Shown: piece by piece, positions 26,286 through 35,364 of the stretch | How the letters are laid out: each line of letters starts with the position of its first letter | Position numbering within the stretch: the first letter of the stretch is position 1 | Source: Chitinophagaceae bacterium | GTDB lineage: Bacteria; Bacteroidota; Bacteroidia; Chitinophagales; Chitinophagaceae | DNA: 49,534 bases | Direction of reading: 5' to 3' | Assembly: GCA_017998385.1 (NCBI GenBank) | Contig: JAGODE010000002.1 | Location: 1-49,534, forward strand | Translations under genes and position numbers: made by a program | Notes under the pieces: model-generated | Told to the model about the DNA's origin: nothing | Seen by the model: only the letters and a program-made list of their open reading frames with translations | Database searches by the model: none

Positions 26286-26610
26286 GCTGCTGCAATATAT
26301 GCAGACAAAGTTGGCAAAGACCGCCGACCTGGTCTGTGATGGAGGTCACGCAGGAACTGTTCTGAAAAGTAAAGCCCCGGAGTGAACTAACACCTCCAGG
26401 GCTTTGAACCACCAGAAACCACTAACCATAACCAGGAACCACAAAACAGAACCATTTATGACAGGTTCACAGAGACTTACTCGCTTATCCGGTCTGCTTG
26501 CCCTCAAACCGGACCTATTCAAACTTATTCCGATTTTTTCCTGCAGACAGCAACGAATAGATGAATGACCTTTCTGTATCGGTAAACCGTCTTTTTTTCT
26601 CTGATCGTAT
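26286..26610. other. Intergenic region between receptor and permease genes
   Basis: 325 bases with no supported gene. The only structure I can support is the hairpin annotated separately at 26372-26404. Frames crossing it have no family resemblance. Confidence 0.5.
26364..26404 (-). terminator. Probable terminator of the outer-membrane receptor gene
   Basis: AAGCCC (26372-26377) plus GGAG (26379-26382) pairs with CTCC (26394-26397) plus GGGCTT (26399-26404), with one C/A mismatch. The minus strand continues with TTTACTTTTC, a weak T tract. It lies about 205 bases past the receptor stop. Confidence 0.45.
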
Positions 26611-28998
26611 TTACTGATCAATCCGTTGCTTCATTTCATCAATCGCGGCCTTACGGTTTTTGGCAGCCTTCACCTGCTTATTGCCAAAAGCCCAGGAAAA
26701 ACTCAGTTTGAAAACACGGGTTTCCGGATTATTGCGGTAGCTGGCATATACATCGTAAGAATGCAGGGTATACCGGCGTTTATTGGTATTGAAAATATCA
26801 CTCACGCTAAACGAAATGGTACCATTTTTCTTAAGCAGTGTATGCGAAATACCGGCATTCATTTCAAATTGTCCCCTGAACCGGTAAACACCAAACTGGA
26901 GTGGGCTGTAGTAAGAGCCGTTTAATTCCATTTTCCAGGAGGAAGAGATTTTGTAGACATTGTTGCTGCTGAGAAAAGCGGCGGCTATGGATTTGTTCAG
27001 ATTGCTGCCGGCAGGTGCATGATAAGCAGCATACAAACCACCCAATGAAAATATACTCTGCAGTTTTTGCTGCGTAAAGAAACGGACATGACTCAGGTTG
27101 GTCATCCATTGTGTAGCGGCGGCTACGTTTTCATAAGAGCTAACCATCATAGAACCAGACTCGAGCCGGTATATTTCTGCCAGCACCCGTGTAAAGCGGC
27201 TATAACTTACAGAAGCCATCCATTGATTACCCTTGCTCCAGCCGGCTTCAAGGTTGTTTGAAAAACTGGGACGAAGCTGAGGGTTGCCCTGTGAGTAGGC
27301 ATAAGCGCCCTGGTATATACGAAAGGGATTTACCAGATCAAATCCAAACCGCTCAATTTTCCGGCTATAAGAAACTGAAAGCTGCTGATCGCCGGTAATC
27401 GCATAGCTCATATCTGCCTGGGGAAACAGGCTGCCATAGCTGCGTCTGTCTTTTTGATGAAGCTGAATAGAATATCCTGCAGACCAGGTTTGTTCATAAC
27501 GCAGACCTGCACTCAGCTCTATCTTTTTCCAGGCTCGGCGTGCAGTGAGATAGGCGGCACCGATGTTTTCATCATAAATAAAATTGTTGGTACGCTGCAC
27601 ATCTGTTTTCCAGTCACCATTTTCCTGCACATACCAGTTGGCTTTATTGTTGGAGTGTGATAAGATTCCCCGCAGACCACTTTCCCAGTTTATTTTTCCG
27701 GCTGTCCATTGGTAATCTGCCGAAAAGGTGCTAATACTTTTTTCACCAGGCCACTCGCTGCGCTGACCGGCAGCCGGTGACAGCTGCTCTCCCTGCACGT
27801 TCAGATAAGCAGTGCGATAGTCGTAGCCACCTCTTTTCTTATACCAGAGCTGATCCGCAGAGAGGGCCAGTTGTCCTGTTTTACCCAGTTTCGTATTGTA
27901 GAATACAGTGATGCTGGGCAGAGTTAGGCTGGTCTGTATAGCCTGCTGTTGCCAGGCTGAGGAATCTGCGCTTATTTCCTGGAAATAGCGCAAAGAGGTG
28001 ACGGTGCCAGTGCGGTCTTTATCGGAGAACAGTCCTTTTATCAGCAGTCCTGTATTGCTTTTGCTATTAATTGTATAGTCGAGACCGGCAGTAAACTGCT
28101 GCGAAACCGGGCGGTCATTCCATTGCTGCGACTCCAGCAGTGTTTCGTTGCCAGACAGTTTACGATCAGCTGTATTGAAACTGCGCGTCTGACTGCTGTT
28201 AATATCATAGCTGCCATACAGGTTAAGCCGCGCATTTCGGTAGTTGAGCGAAGCGCCGGTGTTAAACCGGGCATAACGCGCCATTCCCATACCGGCCCGC
28301 AGGCGACCATTGGTGCCATAGTTTTTATTCTTAGCCATTTTAATGTTGATGATGGCATTACTACCTGCCTCATACCGGGCAGAAGGGTGGCTGATCAGCT
28401 CAATTTTCTCTGCCTGGCTCGCGGGCATAGCGCTGAGGTAAGCTTCCAGCTCTGCTCCAGATAAACGCAGCGGGCGGCCATCGATGGTAACAGTTACTGT
28501 TTTACCCATATACAGCAAGTCCTGCAGGCTGGTGACGCCCGGCGCGCGTTTTACAGCATCATACAGATTGTCAGTAGCAGCAAGCGGGCTTTGCGAGAGA
28601 TTTACAACGGTGGTACCCGATTTCATTTCTATATATCGTGCCTGCGATTTCACTACTACCTGACCCAGCATAGCCGGATCGGCTTCGAGTATTACCGTCA
28701 CAGAGCCGGCTGTGGCCGGCAGCAGGTTCTCCTTTATAAAAAGTTTATAACCCACCATCTTTACCTGCAGGCGATAGTTGCCTGCACCAATACCGCCAAA
28801 ACTAAAATGTCCGGAAGAGTCGCTCACTACCTGTTTGTGAGTGGCTGCGTTGCTGAGTTCCACAGTAGCTCCGGCAAGGGCAGCGATGCTGTCGCGTACA
28901 ATACCGCTGACGGTAAAAGATTGCTGTGCCTTTGCCGGCGTGCCCGTAAAATGGACAAAAAGGATGGCTGCGATAAGAGTAATAAATGTCTGTTTCAT
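26611..28998 (-). CDS. TonB-dependent receptor-like outer-membrane beta-barrel protein
   Basis: 795 residues from the ATG at 28998, which begins a signal peptide (MKQTFITLIAAILFVHF, ending TPAKAQQ). A carboxypeptidase-regulatory-like beta-sandwich lies at about 28-110 (VSGIVRDSIAALAGATVELS). A plug domain at about 120-230 is followed by an OMP_b-brl_3 barrel to the end, rich in aromatic strands. No SusD partner is next to it, so it is not a Sus-type pair; such lone receptors often handle metals, peptides or signals. It is divergent from a LytS/LytTR pair that may regulate it. The chain ends basic (IDEMKQRIDQ). Confidence 0.9.
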   Translation of the reverse strand: MKQTFITLIAAILFVHFTGTPAKAQQSFTVSGIVRDSIAALAGATVELSNAATHKQVVSDSSGHFSFGGIGAGNYRLQVKMVGYKLFIKENLLPATAGSVTVILEADPAMLGQVVVKSQARYIEMKSGTTVVNLSQSPLAATDNLYDAVKRAPGVTSLQDLLYMGKTVTVTIDGRPLRLSGAELEAYLSAMPASQAEKIELISHPSARYEAGSNAIINIKMAKNKNYGTNGRLRAGMGMARYARFNTGASLNYRNARLNLYGSYDINSSQTRSFNTADRKLSGNETLLESQQWNDRPVSQQFTAGLDYTINSKSNTGLLIKGLFSDKDRTGTVTSLRYFQEISADSSAWQQQAIQTSLTLPSITVFYNTKLGKTGQLALSADQLWYKKRGGYDYRTAYLNVQGEQLSPAAGQRSEWPGEKSISTFSADYQWTAGKINWESGLRGILSHSNNKANWYVQENGDWKTDVQRTNNFIYDENIGAAYLTARRAWKKIELSAGLRYEQTWSAGYSIQLHQKDRRSYGSLFPQADMSYAITGDQQLSVSYSRKIERFGFDLVNPFRIYQGAYAYSQGNPQLRPSFSNNLEAGWSKGNQWMASVSYSRFTRVLAEIYRLESGSMMVSSYENVAAATQWMTNLSHVRFFTQQKLQSIFSLGGLYAAYHAPAGSNLNKSIAAAFLSSNNVYKISSSWKMELNGSYYSPLQFGVYRFRGQFEMNAGISHTLLKKNGTISFSVSDIFNTNKRRYTLHSYDVYASYRNNPETRVFKLSFSWAFGNKQVKAAKNRKAAIDEMKQRIDQ

Positions 28999-29181
28999 GT
29001 TACCTGTTTTTGTGGTTTGATGACACAAAACAAAGGCGGCGAAATGCCTCTGACAAGGCCGCTTCGGCAAGAGGGGACTTAGTTTATACGAAAAAAGAAG
29101 GGGCCTATTTTGCAGAAGAAAACGCCCGTTTTGTCGAAAACGGGGCCTCCGGCCATATGATAAAGAGATAGATTTGTTGCA

Positions 29182-30276
29182 ATGAAATTCTTTTCCAGAA
29201 ATAACCCCGCGCGTCGCTTCATCTCTGCGTACGAAGTCATGATATGGTTCTTTTTTGCCGGCGTTTACAAGTATGCAGATTTTGCCGATAACCCGGAACT
29301 TCCGCGGCTTCGCACCAATTTTCCCTTTCCGATCCTGTTTGTATATGGCATAGCACTTACCCTATATGTAATACCCTACTACAGATTGATTGGTCCCTGG
29401 TTTCTAAAACGCAAATGGTATGTATTGCTTTTTTTCTTTACCATCCTTTATTTCATTTTCGTAAGCCGCTCCTGGGGTTATATTGTTTCATATAGCTTCA
29501 ATAAGTTCAATGACAACGAAGCCATGCAGCCGTTTTTTCAGCATGAGCTAAGCTTTTTTGGCTTTCGGTTAAAGGAGGGAGGATGGCGGCTGCCGGGAAT
29601 GATGATGGACATTATAGCGTTTGTTTCCGTTATGTTTTTAAGGCATTCCGTAGTACTCGAACAAAAGAAGCACAATCTCGAAACCGATAATCTTCAATTG
29701 CAGCTGCAGACGTTGAAAATGCAGCTGCACCCCCATTTTCTTTTCAATACACTCAACAGCATTTATGGTATGAGCCTGGTGGGCGAAAAAGAAACACCGT
29801 CATTTATCCTGCGCCTGTCTGATATGATGCGGTATATGCTCTATGACTGCCGAAAGAACTATGTGCCACTGGAAAAAGATGTAGCTTTTTTGAAAAACTA
29901 CCTGGAAATGGAAAAGAAACGTTATCCCGATGCAGCAATTAATGTTGATATCAGGAATGAAACAAATTCGGCAAAAGAGATAGCTCCCTTAATGTTTATT
30001 CCTTTCCTTGAAAATGCCTTTAAGCATGGCTCACAGCGCGTGAGTGAGGCCGGTTTCATCAGGGGGCAACTGATCTGTCTGGATAAAGAAGTGTTGTTTG
30101 AATTGTCTAATAGCATTTGGCCCGACGCTCCCGATACGCCCACTGATTATGGAGGTGTGGGTATTGAAAATGTAAAGAAGCGGCTGGAATTGTATTACCC
30201 CGGCCGGCATGAACTTCAGATCCGGAAAACACAAGGGGAGTATATCGTAAATTTGAAAATCAGTTTGGCCAAATGA
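29182..30276 (+). CDS. LytS-type membrane sensor histidine kinase
   Basis: 364 residues with four hydrophobic helices in the first 160, then a coiled linker and the His_kinase domain MQLHPHFLFNTLNSIYG near residue 185. The N-box is PFLENAFKHG and the G-box GGVGIENVKKRLELYY. These kinases lack a classic HisKA domain and phosphorylate LytTR regulators. The stop overlaps the next start as ATGA, showing translational coupling. The receptor gene lies upstream in the opposite direction. Confidence 0.93.
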   Translation: MKFFSRNNPARRFISAYEVMIWFFFAGVYKYADFADNPELPRLRTNFPFPILFVYGIALTLYVIPYYRLIGPWFLKRKWYVLLFFFTILYFIFVSRSWGYIVSYSFNKFNDNEAMQPFFQHELSFFGFRLKEGGWRLPGMMMDIIAFVSVMFLRHSVVLEQKKHNLETDNLQLQLQTLKMQLHPHFLFNTLNSIYGMSLVGEKETPSFILRLSDMMRYMLYDCRKNYVPLEKDVAFLKNYLEMEKKRYPDAAINVDIRNETNSAKEIAPLMFIPFLENAFKHGSQRVSEAGFIRGQLICLDKEVLFELSNSIWPDAPDTPTDYGGVGIENVKKRLELYYPGRHELQIRKTQGEYIVNLKISLAK

Positions 30277-30986
30277 TTAAATGTCTTATTGCAGATGATG
30301 AAGTGATCGCACACCAGATACTGGAGCAGTATATTTTGCGTACAGAGGGATTAGTGCTGGTGGGTAAAAGCCGGAATGCCATGGAAGCCTTTGCGAAAGT
30401 GGAACAAAACCGGCCAGACCTGATATTTCTGGATATTGATATGCCCCTGGTCAATGGTATCACCTTTCTTAAGTCGCTTACCAGTCCGCCAAAGGTAATT
30501 TTTACTACCGCTCATGCCGAATATGCGTTGCAGGGCTACGATCTGAATGTGGCCGACTACCTGCTAAAGCCATTTTCGTATGAGCGTTTTGAGCAGGCGG
30601 TCAATAAGGTGAAAGACCAGTTGCAGCATACTATGCCTCCGCAGGCGCTCGCTGGTAATGCATCTGTCGATTTTCTGTCTGTAAAGGAAAAAGAAGGCTG
30701 GCTTCGTATTCCTTTTGCAACTATCCTGTATATAGAGGGGTCGCGTGATTATGTAAAAGTAGTGACAGCACAGCGCACCTATCTCGTTTATCAACGCATG
30801 AAAAACCTGGAAGAAGAACTGCCTTCATCACTGTTTGTACGTACGCATAAATCTTTTATAGTAAATCTTTCGGCTATTCGCGTCATGCGTACAGCAGAGC
30901 TGGTTCTTACCGGAGACCAGTTGGTGCCGGTTAGCAGCCATTATAAAGAACAGGTGGCTGCTGCATTTAAAGGCAGTACAGATTAA
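30273..30986 (+). CDS. LytTR-family response regulator
   Basis: 237 residues. The REC domain has D8 and D9, phosphoacceptor D54 in LIFLDIDMP and K99 in YLLKPF. The LytTR DNA-binding domain spans about 130-235, with ILYIEGSRDYVKV and the FVRTHKSFIVNL signature. It is the cognate partner of the overlapping LytS-type kinase. Candidate targets are the divergent receptor gene and its own operon. Confidence 0.95.
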   Translation: MIKCLIADDEVIAHQILEQYILRTEGLVLVGKSRNAMEAFAKVEQNRPDLIFLDIDMPLVNGITFLKSLTSPPKVIFTTAHAEYALQGYDLNVADYLLKPFSYERFEQAVNKVKDQLQHTMPPQALAGNASVDFLSVKEKEGWLRIPFATILYIEGSRDYVKVVTAQRTYLVYQRMKNLEEELPSSLFVRTHKSFIVNLSAIRVMRTAELVLTGDQLVPVSSHYKEQVAAAFKGSTD

Positions 30987-31044
30987 TGACACCGTATGCA
31001 GCTAATCCGCGGAATGGACTTAATTTAGTTCAAATAAAATCCGG

Positions 31045-33441
31045 ATGCGGAACAACAGATTCTTCCTTCTTCTTTTTCTCCTGCTCTTAATAACTAATAC
31101 AGCATTGCTGGCACAGCCGGCCCGGCTTTGGTACCGGCAGCCGGCAAATGCACTCGTACCGGATACAATGCCGCCGTACAGTGATGATCCCGAATGGATA
31201 AAGGCGTTGCCCCTGGGCAATGGACAACTGGGAGCTATGGTATTTGGAGATGTAAACCAGGAGCGTGTGCAGCTCAACGAAAAATCATTGTGGAGCGGGG
31301 GACCTTCCGACAACGATAATCCCGAAGCGGCGAAGTTTCTGCCACAGATAAGAGCGCTGTTGTTTGCCGGAAAATTCAAAGAGGCAACTGAGCTGACCAA
31401 TAAAACCCAGGTGTGTGCCGGAGCAGGATCAGGCTATGGCAGCGGTGCCAATGTACCTTTTGGTTGTTATCAAACGCTGGGTGATCTGCGGCTGCAGTTT
31501 GATCAGGCTGGGGCCTTCACCGATTATCGCCGCGAACTGGATCTCAATGAGGCGATGGTTAAAGTACAATACCGGCAAAAGGGCGTTTTATTTGAACGCG
31601 AATATTTCGTGAGCACACGACCATCTGTACTGGTCGTTCGTATCAGGGCCAGTAAGAAAGGCGCTATTTCTTTTACTGCTTCGATTGACCGTCCCGAGCG
31701 TTTTTCGACTACGGCTACAGCCGATGCATTGGAGATGAAAGGGGTGTTAAATAATGGCAGCGGAGGCGCAGGTATGCAGTATGCTGCACGACTACAGGCT
31801 CAGCATAAAGGAGGCAGTCTTCTTTTCCGTGATGGCCGCGTGTATGTGAAAGGAGCCGATGAAGTAATTCTTTTTTTATCTGCCGCTACCGATTATTTGC
31901 CCGTATACCCGGTTTATAAAGGAAATAACTACCAGGCCCAACTCAGCAAAGAATTGCAACAGGCACTGAAAACAGCCTATTCATCGCTGCGTACACAGCA
32001 CATAAGAGATCATCAGTATTATTATAAACGGGTACAACTGCAGCTGGCTCCAGCTACGGCAGACACCTTGCCTACCGATGAGCGGCTGCAACGGATACAC
32101 AGTGTGGGCGATGATCCGTTTCTTTCACAATTATATTTTCATTATGGCCGTTACCTGTTGATTGCTTCGGCGCGTCCCAATACGCTGCCCGCCAACCTGC
32201 AGGGCATCTGGGCCAATAAGATCCAGACACCATGGAATGCCGACTATCATACCAATATCAACGTGCAGATGAATTACTGGCCGGCAGAAGTATGCAACCT
32301 GGGCGATATTCATCTTTCACTGATCCGCTTTATACAGTCGCTGCAGGCGCCTGCCACCCGGTCTGCTGCGGTTCAGTTCGGCATGCGCGGCTGGTGTATC
32401 AATACGATTGTAAATGTATGGGGCTTCACTGCTCCCGGCGAGCATCCCTCCTGGGGGCTTACTCCCGGTACCAGCGGGTGGATAGCACGCCACCTGTGGG
32501 AGCATTATCTGTTTACAAACGACGAAACGTATTTGCGCGAAGTATATCCCCTGCTTAAAGAAGGCGCACGTTTTTATATGGACTGGCTGGTGCCTGATCC
32601 CGTGAGCCAAAAACTGGTTTCAGGTCCTGCGGCCAGCCCCGAAAATAGTTTTGAAGCGCCCGATGGCAGCCGCGGCACCATCAGCATGGGGCCTTCGCAC
32701 GATCAGGAAGTGATTGATGAATTGTTTGGCAGCGTGGAGAAGGCAGCGCTTGTATTAAATGATAAAGATCCGTTTGTAGATTCGATACGTACAGCGCGCA
32801 GCCGTTTACTGCAACCTGTTATTGGCAAAGATGGCCGCCTGCAGGAATGGGCACAACCTTACGATGAACCAGAACCCGGCCATCGGCATATCTCACACCT
32901 GTATGCCCTGTATCCCGGTCAGGCTATTTCGATGCAACAAACGCCTGCGCTGGCAGAGGCCACACGCCGCTCACTCGAATATCGTCTCCAGCACGGCGGC
33001 GGGCATACCGGATGGAGTGCGGCCTGGGTGGGTAGTTTACGCGCACGACTACTGCAGGGCAATGAAGCATTGAAAGCGATCAACGAAGTATTGATAAAAA
33101 AATCGGCACCCAACCTCTTTGACCTGCATCCGCCTTTCCAGATCGATGGTAACCTGGGCGTGACGGCAGCTGTGGCCGAAATGCTATTGCAGAGCCAGGC
33201 ACAGCATATCCAGCTTTTACCTGCATTGCCCGACTCCTGGGCCGATGGCCATGTAACCGGACTATGCGCCCAGGGTGGAGTGGAAATCGATATTACCTGG
33301 AAAAAGGGAAAGCTGGTAAGAGCAAAATTACATAGCCGCCTCGGCGGTGTCTTTACAATAAAATATGCCGACAAAACCATGACATTGTCAATGAAAGCGG
33401 GCAGCGCCTATCAATTGAATAATCTTTTGCAGGTACTTTGA
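31045..33441 (+). CDS. Glycoside hydrolase family 95 protein (alpha-L-fucosidase type)
   Basis: 798 residues with a signal peptide (NRFFLLLFLLLLITNTALLAQ). A GH95 N-terminal beta domain (ALPLGNGQLGAMVFGDV, NEKSLWSGGPSDNDNPEA) leads to an (alpha/alpha)6 barrel. The barrel carries DYHTNINVQMNYWPAEVCNL near residue 405, which includes the catalytic Asn residues, the acid segment PAASPENSF near 530, and GGHTGWSAAWVGSLRARL near 650. The family consists of inverting alpha-1,2-L-fucosidases and some alpha-L-galactosidases, acting on plant or host glycans outside the cytoplasm. It stands alone, without a polysaccharide-utilisation SusC/D pair nearby. Confidence 0.93.
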   Translation: MRNNRFFLLLFLLLLITNTALLAQPARLWYRQPANALVPDTMPPYSDDPEWIKALPLGNGQLGAMVFGDVNQERVQLNEKSLWSGGPSDNDNPEAAKFLPQIRALLFAGKFKEATELTNKTQVCAGAGSGYGSGANVPFGCYQTLGDLRLQFDQAGAFTDYRRELDLNEAMVKVQYRQKGVLFEREYFVSTRPSVLVVRIRASKKGAISFTASIDRPERFSTTATADALEMKGVLNNGSGGAGMQYAARLQAQHKGGSLLFRDGRVYVKGADEVILFLSAATDYLPVYPVYKGNNYQAQLSKELQQALKTAYSSLRTQHIRDHQYYYKRVQLQLAPATADTLPTDERLQRIHSVGDDPFLSQLYFHYGRYLLIASARPNTLPANLQGIWANKIQTPWNADYHTNINVQMNYWPAEVCNLGDIHLSLIRFIQSLQAPATRSAAVQFGMRGWCINTIVNVWGFTAPGEHPSWGLTPGTSGWIARHLWEHYLFTNDETYLREVYPLLKEGARFYMDWLVPDPVSQKLVSGPAASPENSFEAPDGSRGTISMGPSHDQEVIDELFGSVEKAALVLNDKDPFVDSIRTARSRLLQPVIGKDGRLQEWAQPYDEPEPGHRHISHLYALYPGQAISMQQTPALAEATRRSLEYRLQHGGGHTGWSAAWVGSLRARLLQGNEALKAINEVLIKKSAPNLFDLHPPFQIDGNLGVTAAVAEMLLQSQAQHIQLLPALPDSWADGHVTGLCAQGGVEIDITWKKGKLVRAKLHSRLGGVFTIKYADKTMTLSMKAGSAYQLNNLLQVL

Positions 33442-33470
33442 TTTTAGTATAAGGAAATTGTCGGTACAAT

Positions 33471-33537
33471 AAACCGGTTAACCGGTACAGGTTGGGAATA
33501 AAGACGTGTGCAGACTATGTTTGGATTACTTCCAAAC
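33471..33537 (+). promoter_or_regulatory. Promoter and operator-like elements upstream of the lipoprotein gene
   Basis: TTG at 33492-33494, a 21-base spacer and TATGTTTG at 33516-33523 (exact TAnnTTTG) form a candidate promoter 59 bases before the start codon. An inverted repeat, GTTTGGA-ttact-TCCAAAC at 33519-33537, overlaps the -7 box, and the palindrome ACCGGTTAACCGGT at 33473-33486 sits just upstream of the -33. The layout suggests both activation and repression. Confidence 0.5.
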
Positions 33538-33581
33538 TGCCTGCTTCGTCAACATATTTCCTTACTTAAAACTGGTAAACC

Positions 33582-35132
33582 ATGACACGCCAACCTGGCC
33601 GGCTTGCAAAACAGCCTTTTGCAATTATTTCTCTTTTTACCTTAATTGTATTTAACAGCTGCTCCAAGTCAGATTCGACCGATACCGGCAGCGGCACTGC
33701 GGGAGGTACGAGTGTTTCGATTGACAGTACAGGCATTGTGTCTGATACAGCAGAGGGGTCAACAGCGGTAGGTGCAGACCCGGATGACCTTGTCGAAAAC
33801 TCCGTTTTTTCCAAAACAGTCAGCATACAATTTGGCAGTACGATTAGTATAGACAATCCTCTTGATGGGAATGGTGTAGCCATTACGACCACCAATGGTG
33901 ACGTGGTAATTACCGCTACCGTTGCCGAAGTAGAGTATATACTCAGCGGATCCGGCAGCAATGGATCAGTGAAGATTTATAGTGATAAAAAATTTAAGCT
34001 CACACTCAACGGACTTGCACTGACAAATACAGACGGACCTGCTATTAACATACAATCATCCAAACGGGCATTTATCGTGCTCGCCGACAATAGCAGTAAC
34101 AGTCTTACCGATGGCGCTTCGTATGCAGCAGCCGTTAATGATGAAGATATGAAAGGCACATTGTTTAGTGAAGGACAGATCATATTCAGTGGCACAGGTG
34201 CCCTGTCTGTTAAAGGCAATTACAAACATGCTATTTGCAGCGATGATTATATAAGAATAAGAAGTGGGACCATTACAATCACCGGCGCAGTTACAGACGG
34301 CATTCATAGCAACGATGCATTTATTGCAGATGGCGGCAGCCTTACGATTACTGCCGCCAGTGATGGTATAGAATGTGAGGAAGGCTATATTATAATAAAT
34401 GATGGTGTTTTTGTCTTACAGACAGGTGATGATGGTATTGCGGCCAGTTATGAAGAAGGCGATCCGGACATAACGCCTTATGTGACGATCAATGGTGGTA
34501 CTATTCGTGTGCAGTCGTCGGCAGGTGAGGGTATTGAAAGCAAGTCTGCGCTTACTATCAACAACGGAGACATAGCTACTGTGACGGCAGATGATGGACT
34601 AAATGCAGGCACCGCGATTTATATAAATGGCGGGCGGGTGTATAGTTACAGTACAGGCAATGATGCAATGGACAGCAACGGCATTTTTACAATTACCGGC
34701 GGTAAGATAGTGGCTATTGGTGCCAGGGCACCCGAAGCGGGTATTGATTGCGATGCCCGAACACTTAAGATTACGGGTGGTCAGCTGGTTGCAATTGGTG
34801 GCGCTACGAGCGGTCCGTCTGCCAGCGTATCTACCGTGCCATCGCTGATACGTGGTGCCGGCAACGCCAGTGAGCTCATCCATATCCGCGCGTCAGATGG
34901 AAGCGAAGCGCTCACTTTTCTTGCTCCCGTGAGTTATAGTACTATGCTAGTAGCAGGATCAAAATTTAAAAGTAATACCACCTATACAATCTATACCGGC
35001 GGCAATGTTGCCAGCGCTGTTCAGTTTAATGGCTTGTATACATCCGGCATATATACACCGGGTACAGCCGGCACAAGTTTTACAACCAGTAGCCTCGTAA
35101 CACAGATTGGAGGCTCTGTGAGCCGCGGGTAA
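33582..35132 (+). CDS. Lipoprotein with Cthe_2159/DUF4353-type beta-helix carbohydrate-binding domain
   Basis: 516 residues. A signal peptide with lipobox FNSC gives a lipid-anchored Cys near residue 27. Beyond a Thr/Ser/Gly-rich linker the chain is a series of short Gly/Asp/Asn-rich strand repeats (SDDYIRIRSGTITITGAVTD, DGIECEEGYIIINDGVF, and others). This is the right-handed beta-helix seen in Cthe_2159-like proteins, which bind acidic plant polysaccharides with calcium. It follows the GH95 gene but has its own promoter and terminator. The C-terminus includes a small beta domain (VASAVQFNGLYTSGIYTPG). Confidence 0.85.
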   Translation: MTRQPGRLAKQPFAIISLFTLIVFNSCSKSDSTDTGSGTAGGTSVSIDSTGIVSDTAEGSTAVGADPDDLVENSVFSKTVSIQFGSTISIDNPLDGNGVAITTTNGDVVITATVAEVEYILSGSGSNGSVKIYSDKKFKLTLNGLALTNTDGPAINIQSSKRAFIVLADNSSNSLTDGASYAAAVNDEDMKGTLFSEGQIIFSGTGALSVKGNYKHAICSDDYIRIRSGTITITGAVTDGIHSNDAFIADGGSLTITAASDGIECEEGYIIINDGVFVLQTGDDGIAASYEEGDPDITPYVTINGGTIRVQSSAGEGIESKSALTINNGDIATVTADDGLNAGTAIYINGGRVYSYSTGNDAMDSNGIFTITGGKIVAIGARAPEAGIDCDARTLKITGGQLVAIGGATSGPSASVSTVPSLIRGAGNASELIHIRASDGSEALTFLAPVSYSTMLVAGSKFKSNTTYTIYTGGNVASAVQFNGLYTSGIYTPGTAGTSFTTSSLVTQIGGSVSRG

Positions 35133-35154
35133 CTACGGTAAACACGGAGTATAA

Positions 35155-35193
35155 AACAGGCTGGCTCATAGTGTTGAGTCAGCCTGTTTTTTT
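35155..35193 (+). terminator. Rho-independent terminator of the lipoprotein gene
   Basis: A 14-bp stem with one G-T pair (35155-35168 with 35175-35188) and a 6-base loop runs into seven T residues. It lies 22 bases past the stop. Confidence 0.88.
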
Positions 35194-35218
35194 GAAAAGC
35201 CTCCAACTGATTATTTTC

Positions 35219-35249
35219 TTTGATATTCCGCCAACTCAGCTTAAATTAG
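35219..35249 (+). promoter_or_regulatory. Candidate promoter of the KAP-like gene
   Basis: TTTG at 35219-35222, a 19-base spacer and TAAATTAG at 35242-35249 (one mismatch to TAnnTTTG) give a 5' leader of about 110 bases. The spacing is the family optimum. Confidence 0.4.
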
Positions 35250-35364
35250 GTATCCCGCCGCAGAAAAGCTCAGTGAACCTGCCGCCTGCTTTATCCGATA
35301 CCGTTCGTTAAACTATCCAGTACGCTCCATACCCGGATATTAACTCAGCAAGCACATTTCAACC

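Noticed and set aside
31045..35132. Polysaccharide utilisation locus
   Set aside because: There is no SusC/SusD pair, and the receptor at 26611-28998 is a lone OMP_b-brl_3 type separated by a two-component system.
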